A program made the position numbers and the translations under genes. Shown one piece after another: positions 27,329 to 36,598 of a stretch of DNA of 36,944 nucleotides (the first letter of the stretch is position 1; the number at the start of each line of letters is the position of its first letter). The notes beneath the pieces are model-generated. The model had not been told where the DNA came from and did not search any database. It saw only the letters and a list, made by a program, of their open reading frames with translations. Origin of the DNA: Bacillus coahuilensis m4-4 (GTDB lineage Bacteria; Bacillota; Bacilli; Bacillales; Bacillaceae_K); assembly GCF_000171615.1 (NCBI RefSeq), contig NZ_ABFU01000015.3, positions 1 through 36,944 of the forward strand, in the 5' to 3' direction.

Positions 27329-28085
27329 CGCTTTTTCCATAGTGGTAATCTAGGCTTTTGAATTGGTAGCCTTTGGCTCTTACATCCCGTATGACTCTTT
27401 CTAGGACATCCGCATTGTCCTTGGATACAGAGTGAAGCAAAATGACCGCACCAGGATGAAGCTGTTTCATGATTTGTTGATGAGCAAAGTCCGGACCTTT
27501 TTGCTTGTCCACATACCAGTCCGTGTAGGCTAAACTCCACATCACATGATAGTATCCTTCTTCTTTTGCTATCCTAACCGAACGTTCGTTTAATACCCCG
27601 CGTGGCGGACGTAAATACTCCATTGTGGTTTGACCAGTTAATTCGGCTGTACGATCTTTGACCTTCTGCAGTTCTTCGCGAATGCGTTCGTCAGATACAG
27701 CTGAGAAGTCTGGATGGTGCCATGAATGGTTTCCTATAATATGTCCTTCTTTCACCATTCTTTTCACAAGATCTTCCGCTGAATTTAAATAATGACCTGT
27801 AACAAAAAATGTAGCGGGCACTCCTTCTGCTTTCAGCACATCTAATATTTTTTCAGTATAGCCATATTCGTAGCCACTGTCGAAAGTGAGGTACACCACT
27901 TTCTCTTTACTATCTCCCATATAAAAGCCATCATACTTTTCTAAAAGAGCTTCATACATTGGACCTGCGTCGGCTTGCTTTTCATTTTGACCACGTTTAA
28001 ATCCCCATTGAATACGTTCAGCAAATACAGTTGTATCACCTATGATAAAAGTTATTACCAGTAAAGCTAGCACGGTTCGTTTCAT
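27294..28085 (-). CDS. pdaA: Delta-lactam-biosynthetic de-N-acetylase PdaA
   Basis: PdaA removes acetyl groups from N-acetylmuramic acid in spore cortex peptidoglycan, a step needed to make muramic delta-lactam and for germination. The 263-residue length equals that of B. subtilis PdaA. An N-terminal hydrophobic signal ('VLALLVITFIIGDTTVFA') directs export. The NodB-type deacetylase domain shows 'YLTFDSGYEYGYTEKIL', 'GNHSWHHPDFS' with metal-binding His residues, 'YLRPPRGVLNERSV' and 'VILLHSVSKDNADVLE'. A sigma-G-type promoter lies just upstream, as is known for pdaA in B. subtilis. The gene is monocistronic with its own terminator and is intact. Confidence 0.92.
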   Translation of the reverse strand: MKRTVLALLVITFIIGDTTVFAERIQWGFKRGQNEKQADAGPMYEALLEKYDGFYMGDSKEKVVYLTFDSGYEYGYTEKILDVLKAEGVPATFFVTGHYLNSAEDLVKRMVKEGHIIGNHSWHHPDFSAVSDERIREELQKVKDRTAELTGQTTMEYLRPPRGVLNERSVRIAKEEGYYHVMWSLAYTDWYVDKQKGPDFAHQQIMKQLHPGAVILLHSVSKDNADVLERVIRDVRAKGYQFKSLDYHYGKSEPFDQIFMSGA

Positions 28086-28113
28086 ACTATCCCACCCTAA
28101 ATTCAGTCCCTAT

Positions 28114-28143
28114 TAGTATGCGTGTTATATCATTACACTTTCA
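28114..28143 (-). promoter_or_regulatory. Sigma-G-type promoter of pdaA
   Basis: On the minus strand TGAAAG (28143-28138) is separated by 17 bp from a perfect CATACTA (28120-28114). The consensus for forespore sigma G is roughly TGHATA-N17/18-CATACTA. It lies about 30 bp ahead of the pdaA start, consistent with forespore expression. Confidence 0.65.
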
Positions 28144-28226
28144 TTCCAATTTTCCCCACATCTCAGAAAAAAGATATTAAATATTCAAAATTTATTGTAT
28201 GATAATATTTGTGAGGAGGTTGTACG

Positions 28227-29531
28227 ATGCTAAAACGATATAGAGGAAGAATCGTCGTATCCCTAATTGTCATGATTGTAATGTCCATGTGGAATTTACT
28301 CTTCTATGGATTAAATTCTTACACTTATAATCCAGTACTCGATTTACCATTTTCATTATTTGTCATAATACTGGCATTTTGGCTCGCTTCTTATTATGAT
28401 CAATCGAAATCACTTCATACTACCCTCTCCCAATCGGAACAGGATTACCGAAACCTTTTAGGAAAAAGCTTACATATTTTTGACCAATTGAATCAAATTG
28501 TCTATCAAACAAACGATAAGGGAGTTTTTACTTTAGTAAATCCTGCTTGGGAACAACTAACAGGATACACTGCAGAAGAAACCATCGGAAAAAATTTATT
28601 TGAATTTGTCTACGAGGAAGACGAGGATATCCTTAGAGGAAAACTTGTCCAGTCCATTACCAAGCAAGTAACCGTTTTTAAAGACGAAGTGCGTATCAAA
28701 AAACAAGACAGTGGATATGTTTGGGTCGAGATTAATGCGAAATATATATACGATGATGAAGGGTCGGTTTATGAAACTGCTGGAACTTTATCCGATATTA
28801 CGGATCGCCGTACCTCACGATTAGACCTCATTCAGCAAAATGAAAACCTTGCCTTAGAATCTGTCAAACTTGGTGCCATCGCTCAAATGTCAGCATCTAT
28901 AGCTCACGAAGTAAGAAATCCCTTAACATCCATCTCAGGGTTTTTACAACTTATGAAGGAACAGAAATCTTTTAATCCAGAATATATAGATTTAATCTTC
29001 TCTGAAATGAAACGAATCGAGCTTGTATTGAGCGAACTTCTTGTATTATCAAAGCCACAGGCTGTTACATACAAGAAAATCGAGTTGTGTACTGTCATTG
29101 AGCAAGTCATCACCCTCATGACAACGGAAACCAATATGAAAAGTATTGAAATTCATCAGTCTTTACCCGCTTATCCCATATTTATTAAGGGAGAGGAAAA
29201 CCAGCTCAAGCAGGTTATGATCAATTTAATTAAAAATGCTATCGACGCCATGGATCATGGTGGAAAGATTTCATTGTATTATTCTCTTAGTCCAGATACT
29301 ATATCCCTTTTTATTAGAGACGAAGGAGTGGGCATTCCAGAGGAACAACTACATAACATTGGACAAGCCTTCTACACAACGAAAGAAAAAGGCACGGGGC
29401 TTGGACTAACAGTCTGCTATAAAATTATTGAAAATCACCAAGGAAACATCCTAATTGACAGTAAGGTCGGAGAAGGAACCACTTTTGAAATCATACTACC
29501 TTTATACGAAGAAAAAACCGCCGTTTCTTAA
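28227..29531 (+). CDS. PAS-domain sensor histidine kinase
   Basis: This is a membrane kinase of 434 residues. Two N-terminal transmembrane helices (about residues 8-30 and 38-58) enclose a short loop. A PAS sensor domain follows ('GVFTLVNPAWEQLTGYTAEE'), then the phospho-acceptor helix 'SIAHEVRNPLTSISGFLQLM' with the His. The ATPase shows the N box 'QVMINLIKNAIDAMDHGG', G1 'DEGVGIPEEQL' and G2 'GTGLGLTVCYKII'. It resembles the orphan kinases that feed the Bacillus sporulation phosphorelay (KinA-KinE type). No response regulator gene is adjacent, which agrees with that. ATG 28227 has GAGGAGG six bases upstream. Confidence 0.88.
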   Translation: MLKRYRGRIVVSLIVMIVMSMWNLLFYGLNSYTYNPVLDLPFSLFVIILAFWLASYYDQSKSLHTTLSQSEQDYRNLLGKSLHIFDQLNQIVYQTNDKGVFTLVNPAWEQLTGYTAEETIGKNLFEFVYEEDEDILRGKLVQSITKQVTVFKDEVRIKKQDSGYVWVEINAKYIYDDEGSVYETAGTLSDITDRRTSRLDLIQQNENLALESVKLGAIAQMSASIAHEVRNPLTSISGFLQLMKEQKSFNPEYIDLIFSEMKRIELVLSELLVLSKPQAVTYKKIELCTVIEQVITLMTTETNMKSIEIHQSLPAYPIFIKGEENQLKQVMINLIKNAIDAMDHGGKISLYYSLSPDTISLFIRDEGVGIPEEQLHNIGQAFYTTKEKGTGLGLTVCYKIIENHQGNILIDSKVGEGTTFEIILPLYEEKTAVS

Positions 29532-29552
29532 GAAAGAAGCGGTTTTTTAGTA
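29512..29552 (+). terminator. Terminator of the histidine kinase gene
   Basis: AAAAAACCGC (29512-29521) pairs with GCGGTTTTTT (29539-29548). The stem begins inside the final codons and the stop TAA lies in the loop. The stretch 29553-29800 that follows contains no gene that I can see. Confidence 0.85.
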
Positions 29553-29800
29553 TACAAAAAAACCGAAAAGAAGCTGTGACTTTGCATTATTTGGCCTTCA
29601 ACAATTGAAAAATGGAATCATAACATAACATGTGATAAGAATTGTGTACCCTTCCTCATCCCTCATTAACTACTGGATCAAGCTCCCATCAATACACCGC
29701 ATATTTACGGTAGCCTTTTACACATACTCTACTTCAAAAGCCCCTTTATTCTAAAAAAAGACAAAAGGTAGAACGGTGATTAAGATTCTGCCTTAGTTAA

Positions 29801-29844
29801 AATAAGAAGGACATTCCCCAAGTGTATGGAATGTCCTTCTTATT
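29801..29844. terminator. Strong hairpin terminator downstream of fumarase
   Basis: AATAAGAAGGACATTCC (29801-29817) and GGAATGTCCTTCTTATT (29828-29844) form a perfect 17-bp stem with a ten-base loop. On the minus strand it follows the fumarase stop by ten bases. Confidence 0.85.
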
Positions 29845-29854
29845 GATTCACCTA

Positions 29855-31402
29855 TTAAAATACTCTCTCTTTAAACTGACTCAACTTTTCAAGTGACGTC
29901 TTCTCTACACTCTCATGCAGAGAGTGACCGTGAGAATCCATTGTCACTACTGCTGTGAACCCTTCAACTTCTAAGTGCCACATTGCTTCAGGAATTCCGA
30001 ATTCCATCAGATCCACACCTTTAACTTCTTTGATACAGTCAGCGTAGTATTGAGCCGCTCCGCCGATTGCATTCAAATATACTCCGCCGTGTTCTTCTAG
30101 TGCTTTGAGAGTTTTAGCCCCCATGCCGCCTTTACCAATAACAGCTCGAATGCCAAATTTCTTCATGATATCTCCTTGATAGGGTTCCTCACGAATACTT
30201 GTGGTTGGGCCAGCCGCTTTTACATGCCATACGCCGGCTTCGTCCTTTAACATGACTGGGCCACAGTGATAAATAATTTGACCGTCAAGATCAATTGGAG
30301 CCTCGTGGTCTGATAAATGTTTGTGGATCGCATCACGTCCGGTGTACATCATGCCGTTAATTCTCACAACATCTCCCACTTTTAAGGAACGAATCTTTTC
30401 TTCTGTAATAGGCGCTTCTAGTTCAACAATCGTTGTAGCCTCTTCTTCAATGGTTGCCGCTGTTTCCGCTGCTGCTACACTCGTTAGGTCCGGTTTGTCT
30501 CCTTCTTGGTACATCCAGTCTGTGATTCTACCTGATTCCGGATCCATTTTTACCCCTAACCTTCTGAAAGCCCAGCAGTTGTATGCAACAGATACGAAAA
30601 AGCTCGCTGGGATGCGGTTCATGACACCAATTTTACAGCCTAAAAGGGTGGTCTCTCCTCCAAAGCCCATGGTTCCAATCCCTAGCTCGTTCGCGTTATT
30701 CATTACGTATTCTTCTAGCTTTCGTAGGTCTTCATGTGGGTTTACATCGTCTGCTGAACGGAACAGTTGCTCCTTCGCTAAATCGTATCCTGAGGAGCGG
30801 TCTCCGCCAATTCCTACACCAATAAATCCGGCTGAACATCCTTGACCTTGAGCTTGATAGACGGAATGCATAATACATTTACGGATACCGTCTAAATCAC
30901 GTCCCGCACGACCTAAGCCTTCTAGTTCACAAGGTAAGCTGTATTGGATATTTTTATTTTCACACCCTCCACCCTTTAAAATCAGGCGAGCGTCAATATA
31001 GTCTTTCTCCCATTGCTCGAACTTAATGACAGGTGTACCTGCACCTAAGTTGTCACCGCTATTGGCCCCCGTTAATGAATCCACCGAGTTTGGACGAAGC
31101 TTCCCGTTCTTTGTTGCAAGCTGAATCGCTTCAAAGATCGCTTCTTTTAATTGTAATTGATTGACACCAATTGGCGTTTTAATCTTAAACGTCGGCAATC
31201 CTGTATCCTGACAAATAGGCGACACTTGGTCGTCTGCCATTTTAATATTCGTTGAAATCGTGTCTAAGCTCATTGCCGAACGAGTGCCTGCGTTTTCGCG
31301 CTCTTTCGCCAATTTTATGGATCGCCTCACATCCCTTGGTAGATTCGTAGACGTCTCCACCACAAGCTCGTACATACTTTTCACCAACAATTCCATATTC
31401 AT
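29855..31402 (-). CDS. fumA: Class I fumarate hydratase
   Basis: This iron-sulfur fumarase interconverts fumarate and malate in the TCA cycle. The 515-residue protein joins both halves of the class I enzyme. The alpha part runs to about residue 280 ('SPICQDTGLPTFKIKTP', 'LKGGGCENKNIQYSLP', 'GIGGDRSSGYDLAKEQLFR', with cluster-binding Cys residues). The beta part follows ('LKVGDVVRINGMMYTGRDAI', 'YHCGPVMLKDEAG', 'AVIGKGGMGAKTLKALEEHG'). ATG 31402 is preceded by AGGGG at ten bases. B. subtilis uses the class II enzyme FumC, but class I enzymes are common in other Bacillaceae. The frame is intact. Confidence 0.92.
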   Translation of the reverse strand: MNMELLVKSMYELVVETSTNLPRDVRRSIKLAKERENAGTRSAMSLDTISTNIKMADDQVSPICQDTGLPTFKIKTPIGVNQLQLKEAIFEAIQLATKNGKLRPNSVDSLTGANSGDNLGAGTPVIKFEQWEKDYIDARLILKGGGCENKNIQYSLPCELEGLGRAGRDLDGIRKCIMHSVYQAQGQGCSAGFIGVGIGGDRSSGYDLAKEQLFRSADDVNPHEDLRKLEEYVMNNANELGIGTMGFGGETTLLGCKIGVMNRIPASFFVSVAYNCWAFRRLGVKMDPESGRITDWMYQEGDKPDLTSVAAAETAATIEEEATTIVELEAPITEEKIRSLKVGDVVRINGMMYTGRDAIHKHLSDHEAPIDLDGQIIYHCGPVMLKDEAGVWHVKAAGPTTSIREEPYQGDIMKKFGIRAVIGKGGMGAKTLKALEEHGGVYLNAIGGAAQYYADCIKEVKGVDLMEFGIPEAMWHLEVEGFTAVVTMDSHGHSLHESVEKTSLEKLSQFKERVF

Positions 31403-31512
31403 GAACGATTTCCCCCTCGTTTTCCCTTTGCATGGTCTATATATTCTCCTTCTATTATACTGCCATAGCTTGCTAGAAGAAAGAGGAAGGTGAAAACGGT
31501 TTCTTTATCTAT

Positions 31513-31541
31513 AAAAAAACAGACCCGATTAACTGAGTCTG
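31513..31541 (-). terminator. Terminator of the chemotaxis receptor gene
   Basis: On the minus strand CAGACTC (31541-31535) pairs with the GGGTCTG segment (31526-31520) with one G-T pair, followed by TTTTTTT. It lies 13 bases after the stop codon. Confidence 0.75.
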
Positions 31542-31553
31542 CCGTTTCTTAGA

Positions 31554-33031
31554 TTATTTTGTTGATTCCATTAACTTCTTCGCTTCTTCAGCTGTATGGT
31601 TCATCACATTACCAATAACCACATTGTCATCTGTCAAGGTTTCGACCGTTGCACTCATTTCCTCAAGTGCCGCACTTGCCTCTTCAATAATCGCAGCTAG
31701 TTCTGACGTTGATTTTTCCACTTCTTGAGAGTTACGTAGAACAGAGCGCGTAACATCATCCGTTGCATGAAACTCTTGACCAATTCGATTAACTCTTGCC
31801 TTTAATTGATCGAAATAGGAAACCACTTCATTAACCGAAACTAGCATACGTTCCATACTTTCGTCACTCGCCTGCATTTACCTAGAGTTAAACGGTTCTC
31901 TTCGTTTACTTCTTTTAGGTTACGAGTAATGCTCTCAGCAGTCGAATTGGTTACTTCAGCAAGCTTACGAATTTCTTCTGCTACAACAGAGAAGCCTTTA
32001 CCTGCTTCACCGGCACGTGCTGCCTCAATACTAGCATTAAGAGCTAAAAGATTTGTTTGTTCTGAGATCTGCTTAATGCTATCAGAGAAAGTATTGGTCT
32101 CTTGAATCTTTTCACTTAATGTATGGAAGATTAAATTCAATTCTTTAATAAATGTTTGAATGTCTTTGGCTTCACCGTAGAACGACGTTACTTTTGTGCT
32201 ACCTTCTTCTGTAAGAGCACTCGTTTCATTGGCTTCTTCCATTAAAGATTGAACACTCTTTTGAAGGTTTTCCATTAATGTATTCGTCATAGAAGCATTT
32301 TCTGTAATACTTGCAATCTGCTCTGTTTGTTGATTGCTTCCTGCTGCCATCTGAATGATGCCTTCCTTCATATCACTTTGCCCTTGAAGGTTACGCTGAA
32401 TACGCTCATTGGAGCTCTCTACTCCTTGAAGGATTCCGCCCATACTTGCAGTCAGCTGTTCTTTCAGTTGAAGCTCATGAGCCGTCGCTGCTTCTGTTTC
32501 TTGCACTAATTCATACATCTTCTTATCCTGTAACCACGTTAAACGAATCATTACCTGCAACAATGCTGCACCCATGACGTATGTCAATAATAGCGTGACA
32601 ATATTAGCTTGTATGGATTCTACTTCGTTGGTTCCTAAAGAAGCCGCCGTTAAAATATTGGCAAGTCCTAGGAAAAAACCGATTGCAAAGATGATACGAC
32701 TAAAGTGAACGGCTGAGAAGATCATTAAGAAGAAGGAGACTAACACGACTGTCCATCCTCCTCCAACAAGGAAGATTCCTGCCATCGTAAACAAATTCAC
32801 TAAAATCACAGAAACATAAGGAAATAGCATATAACGCTTCACTATAAATTGAGCGACCACAAATGCTAGCGTAAACGCCACTAATTCAGAACCAAACAGC
32901 ATAATGGTACTCGTCTCTCCCTCAGAGAAAGCTTTTACTAACGCTAAAACAAGGGACACACTAAATACACCAAACATAAATACATTCTTTTTCTTGTTGT
33001 CTTCATTTCTCATTTGTTCAATCTTGTTCAA
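31554..33031 (-). pseudogene. Methyl-accepting chemotaxis protein with six-TM sensor, frame broken once
   Basis: The N-terminal 170 residues form about six hydrophobic segments with little extracellular loop, so sensing is within or near the membrane. A cytoplasmic signalling domain follows with the conserved hairpin '[20 protein letters not shown]' and '[18 protein letters not shown]', which contacts CheA/CheW. The frame breaks at GGTAAATGCAG near 31873: one extra A restores '[20 protein letters not shown]' and a 492-residue protein ending at 31554. The best start is TTG 33031, with AAGAAGG eight bases upstream. GTG 33040 abuts that site and is less likely. Confidence 0.83.
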
Positions 33032-33057
33032 TGTTTGCACCTTCTTACGTAGTAATA

Positions 33058-33824
33058 TTACGGGCGAATATCTGATTTAAAGCTTGCGAAACCGTCATCA
33101 GCCATTACAACAGAACCATTCATTACTCGTGCTTCATCGGAAGCCAAGAACGTTACTACACTAGCAATTTCTTCTGGCTCAATTAGCTCACGACCCATTT
33201 GTTGTTTTTCATGTATTCTAATAAGCCAGCTTGGCGATATCCCTCTACAATATTCGTATTAACAGCTGCTGGTCCAACACCTACAACACGAATGCCAAAA
33301 GGAGCAAGTTCAAGAGCACCATGCTTCGTTAACATTACGACAGCACCTTTTGCTGCTTGGTATCCTGCAATTCCAAGAGTCCCTACAAATCCGAACACAC
33401 TGGCGTTGTTAATAATAACTCCCTTGCTACCAAGTTCCTTCATTTTACGAGCCGCTGCAAGCATACCGTAGTACACACCATGTTGATTTACATTTACAAC
33501 TTTATGATAATCCTCTGGTCCATGATCTAAAAATGGCTTATTCATGCCAATTCCAGCGTTGTTAAACATAATATCAATCGAACCAAACGTTTCAACTGCA
33601 GCCTCAACAAGAGCTTCCATTTCTTCGAACACCGTTACATCTGTTTTAACGAAAATTGCCTCTCCGCCGCTTTCTTTAATTTGCTCAACAACTTGTTGAC
33701 CTAATTTTTCATTTACATCTGAAACAACAACCTTTGCCCCTTCTTTCGCAAAACGTAAGGCTGTAGCTTTCCCAATTCCGTCCGCACTTCCTGTAATAAC
33801 CCCAACTTTACCTTCTAGCTTCAT
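33058..33824 (-). pseudogene. Short-chain dehydrogenase/reductase, frame broken once
   Basis: This is a classical SDR with the NAD(P)-binding 'GVITGSADGIGKATALRFA' motif, 'NNAGIGMN', the catalytic Ser in 'INNASVFGFVGT' and the Y-x-x-x-K 'YQAAKGAV' (Tyr about residue 154). The substrate is unknown. Reading stops early after 'MKNNKWVVS' at 33183. One extra A near 33205 restores 'MKNKQQMGRELIEPEEIASV' and a normal C-terminus '...[20 protein letters not shown]' ending at 33058. That gives 255 residues, the typical size. ATG 33824 has GGAGG at eight bases. It is transcribed with the chemotaxis receptor 27 bp downstream, or independently of it. Confidence 0.85.
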
Positions 33825-33950
33825 TCCTTATTCCTCCATATCGTTAGGTTGTTTTTTCAATATAATATAATTATCGGCAAACCTTGGAAGATATTTAGGA
33901 GGTTTTATTACATTGATAAAAGAAAGAGTTTTCTGTGAAGTTTTATTCCA

Positions 33951-33980
33951 CAAAAAAAGAGCCCTTTTATTTGGACTCTT
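33951..33980 (-). terminator. Terminator of the SE1561-type gene
   Basis: On the minus strand AAGAGTCC (33980-33973) pairs with the GGGCTCTT segment (33964-33957), followed by TTTTTTT. The stop codon of the small gene lies in the loop. Confidence 0.75.
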
Positions 33981-34167
33981 CCTCATCTTTTGAAGTGCTG
34001 AATTGCTTACACTTTACTTCTATATCGTCAATCATATTGATTAAACGGTCGATATCCTCAAGATCCGTATGCTCTGGATCGATGGAATCTAATACGTCTA
34101 CAAACATATTTAAGCGATTTTTTAAATAATCTAATTGTGAGTCTTTATCGTGAATTGCGTTGCCCAA
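33967..34167 (-). CDS. SE1561 family small protein
   Basis: A 66-residue acidic, helical protein, 'MGNAIHDKDSQLDYLKNRLN', with 'DVLDSIDPEHTDLEDIDRLI'. This pattern matches what I recall of the SE1561 family of Firmicutes, whose function is unknown. The frame starts with TTG 34167, ten bases after AAAGGAG. An ATG at 34177 lies only three bases from that site and is in another frame that stops soon. It sits upstream of and divergent from yfkAB, as in other Bacillaceae. Confidence 0.8.
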   Translation of the reverse strand: MGNAIHDKDSQLDYLKNRLNMFVDVLDSIDPEHTDLEDIDRLINMIDDIEVKCKQFSTSKDEEESK

Positions 34168-34276
34168 AAGTCATTCGCTCCTTTCGTCTGTTATAATCGT
34201 ATAGAATATTGCTTTAGTTGACAAGCAGTTTCTAAAATCTATAATGAAATTTTACCTTCGTTAAAAGGAGATACCT

Positions 34277-35404
34277 ATGAGTGAAGCCATAACAATGAAA
34301 ACCATTACCCCTAACTATGACCCTTGGGAAGCCTATATGGACATAAAAGAACACGGAAAATTAACGTTGTCTAATGTGGAATTTACGACGACCACCCTTT
34401 GTAATATGAGATGCGAGCACTGTGCCGTTGGCTACACATTAACACCAAAAGACCCGAATGCCCTGCCAATTGAGCTACTCCTATCAAGGTTAGATGAAAT
34501 ACAAGACTTACGCTCCCTTAGCATTACAGGCGGAGAACCGATGCTATCAAAAAAATCGGTCGAACAATATGTGCTGCCTCTCTTACAGTATAGCCATTCT
34601 AGAGGGGTTCGAACCCAAATTAACTCAAATTTAACCCTCGACCCAGAACGTTATTTAATGATTGCACCATACCTAGACGTGCTCCACATTTCTCATAACT
34701 GGGGCACAGTCGACGACTTTATCGACGGTGGATTTGCTATGATGGAGAGAAAGCCAACACGTGAACAGCGGGCAAAGCTATTCGAACGAATGATTGAAAA
34801 TAGCCGCCTCCTTGTTCAAAACGGTGTTACCGTATCGGCAGAAACGATGCTGAATAAACGAACACTTCCACACATTGAGCATATTCACAAACAAATTACG
34901 GAAGAAATGCTCTGTCAGCGCCATGAGGTGCACCCAATGTACCCAAGCGACTTCGCATCAGGACTTGAAACCCTAAGCCTCGAAGAAACACGCGCAGCCA
35001 TCCACCGATTACTGGATATACGTAATGAGGACGTTTGGATGCTATTTGGAACCCTTCCATTTTATCCTTGTAGTAAAACGGACGAGGACCTCCGTTTACT
35101 AGAGCGTTTATACGCAGCTAAAAATGTAACCGTCCGAAATGACCCAGATGGTCGTTCTCGCTTGAATGTCAATATTTTTACAGGAGACGTCATCGTGACT
35201 GACTTTGGTGACACACCAGCACTCGGTAATATCCAAAAGGACTCTCTTCCAGATGTGTACGATAAATGGATGAATACAAAGCTTGCCAAGGAGCTAAACT
35301 GTCATTGTCCAGCTGTTCAGTGCCTAGGTCCAAACGTACTTGTAAAAAATATGTACTATCCAAGTGAAGATTTCACTAAAAAAACGGCGAGTATCTCGAT
35401 GTAA
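34277..35404 (+). CDS. yfkAB: Radical SAM protein YfkAB
   Basis: This is a radical SAM enzyme of unknown substrate. The [4Fe-4S] motif is 'CNMRCEHC' (C-x3-C-x2-C) near residue 43, followed by 'SITGGEPMLSKKSVEQYV', the SAM-binding Gly-Gly-Glu. A second Cys-rich segment near the C-terminus ('LNCHCPAVQCLGPNVLVKN') may bind an auxiliary cluster; the family is described as radical SAM with a C-x-C-x4-C motif. Here the two B. subtilis reading frames yfkA and yfkB correspond to a single 375-residue gene. ATG 34277 has AAAGGAG at a good distance. It converges on yfkD with a shared terminator. Confidence 0.9.
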   Translation: MSEAITMKTITPNYDPWEAYMDIKEHGKLTLSNVEFTTTTLCNMRCEHCAVGYTLTPKDPNALPIELLLSRLDEIQDLRSLSITGGEPMLSKKSVEQYVLPLLQYSHSRGVRTQINSNLTLDPERYLMIAPYLDVLHISHNWGTVDDFIDGGFAMMERKPTREQRAKLFERMIENSRLLVQNGVTVSAETMLNKRTLPHIEHIHKQITEEMLCQRHEVHPMYPSDFASGLETLSLEETRAAIHRLLDIRNEDVWMLFGTLPFYPCSKTDEDLRLLERLYAAKNVTVRNDPDGRSRLNVNIFTGDVIVTDFGDTPALGNIQKDSLPDVYDKWMNTKLAKELNCHCPAVQCLGPNVLVKNMYYPSEDFTKKTASISM

Positions 35405-35412
35405 AATAGAAT

Positions 35413-35447
35413 GGAGCGTCTGCTAAGCGCAGGCGCTCCTTCATTTT
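35413..35447. terminator. Terminator between yfkAB and yfkD
   Basis: GGAGCGtCTG (35413-35422) pairs with CAGgCGCTCC (35430-35439) and is followed by TTCATTTT on the plus strand. The opposite side is A/T-rich, so it may serve both convergent genes. Confidence 0.8.
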
Positions 35448-36309
35448 ATCTAGGTTGATTTCCCGTATGAAATCCAAAGCTCACATGGTCTTGAATGGGA
35501 ATCCAAGCCCCAATCCCTTGTGAGGTCACATTTTTTACCACGATTAATCTTTTTGTTCCTTTAATCGTCAAATACACTTCTCCGTATGTTACCTTGCCTT
35601 TTTCGTTAATGGCTGGAGCGTACGCATATAAATAACCTAGTTTCTTTGCTGGAACATTATATACTTGAGCAGCCTTCGTTCCCGCCCCCATAATCGTCTC
35701 AAACGACAGCGGTAGCCCTGTATTTTTCATAGCCTTTAAAAGCATCAAATCTTTTACATGATCACCATACGGAACCTTCGCCGTCAGATCACCCTTCACT
35801 TGCTTCTGAGCATCCTGTGAATAACTTATCGTGACATTCCCTTTCCCCCCACGGTTATCCACATAGTTTGTATTAATTTTTTGATACTGCCAATTTGGAG
35901 ATGTCTCGCTACTCTCATAATTCAGCGCCCACTCTCCAAGATAAATCGTCGCGCGAACTCCCAAGGCAAACGGCGACTTGTTCATCGAAGACTCATTTAA
36001 TAATTTTATTAAATTTGGATTCTCAATTTTCACTTGAGAAGAATCAATAAGTTCTTGAGTTAAATCACTAGGCTGCAAATAAGGTAGATCTTGCGTTGGA
36101 TTGGGATATGTATTATCCTGACCAACATTTATGACCGCTGACGGAATCTCAAGCTGTTTTGGTGTTTTCTCTTTACTCTCCTCTTGCTTTTTATCTTTCT
36201 TATTCTGCTGTTCGTCTTGCTTCACATCCTCCGCCTTTTCAGCCAAAGTCATTAGAGGAGAAGAAAGTGCTAAAGTATAAGCAATCAAACTCATTAATAT
36301 ATATCTCAC
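35446..36309 (-). CDS. yfkD: YfkD family exported protein
   Basis: This is a secreted or membrane-bound protein of unknown role, conserved in spore formers. A signal peptide ('YILMSLIAYTLALSSPLMTL', cleavage near AEKA) is followed by a Lys/Glu/Gln-rich linker (about residues 30-60). A conserved domain then includes 'EIPSAVINVGQDNTYPNPTQ', 'VRATIYLGEWALNYESSETS' and 'WQYQKINTNYVDNRGG'. I place the start at GTG 36309, which has AAAGGGG eight bases upstream. The ATG six codons earlier (36327) lacks a site at normal spacing. The frame is intact and the gene stands next to yfkAB as in B. subtilis. Confidence 0.88.
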   Translation of the reverse strand: MRYILMSLIAYTLALSSPLMTLAEKAEDVKQDEQQNKKDKKQEESKEKTPKQLEIPSAVINVGQDNTYPNPTQDLPYLQPSDLTQELIDSSQVKIENPNLIKLLNESSMNKSPFALGVRATIYLGEWALNYESSETSPNWQYQKINTNYVDNRGGKGNVTISYSQDAQKQVKGDLTAKVPYGDHVKDLMLLKAMKNTGLPLSFETIMGAGTKAAQVYNVPAKKLGYLYAYAPAINEKGKVTYGEVYLTIKGTKRLIVVKNVTSQGIGAWIPIQDHVSFGFHTGNQPR

Positions 36310-36540
36310 AGATAAAACCCCTTTCATTGTTATCCATGCTTTCCAATAGCTTTTCCTTCTGTAAAATGTCTATCCAAAAATTTTTATACGAAATTGTTTT
36401 CTGAATATTTACAATTTTATTAATATGTAGTAAGATAAGTTCAACACCTAATAAGGTAAGGCAATATATAACACTCTCTGTTTCTTGTAGCAACTGTCAC
36501 ATGAGCTGTACTATTTTCCCTAAATTCCCTACTAATTGAA

Positions 36541-36572
36541 GACCTAGCCAGTGGCTAGGTCGATTTTTTTTT
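36541..36572 (+). terminator. Orphan intrinsic terminator
   Basis: GACCTAGCC (36541-36549) pairs perfectly with GGCTAGGTC (36553-36561) and is followed by nine T. No plus-strand gene ends here: yfkD runs the other way and 36328-36540 has no ORF with a ribosome binding site. It may end a small RNA or read-through transcript. Confidence 0.7.
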
Positions 36573-36598
36573 GGTTTTAGGGTGTGGATGGGGCGGAT

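Noticed and set aside
30321-30845. 174-residue plus-strand open frame over fumarase
   Set aside because: Antisense shadow of a strongly conserved enzyme, with no ribosome binding site or recognisable domain.
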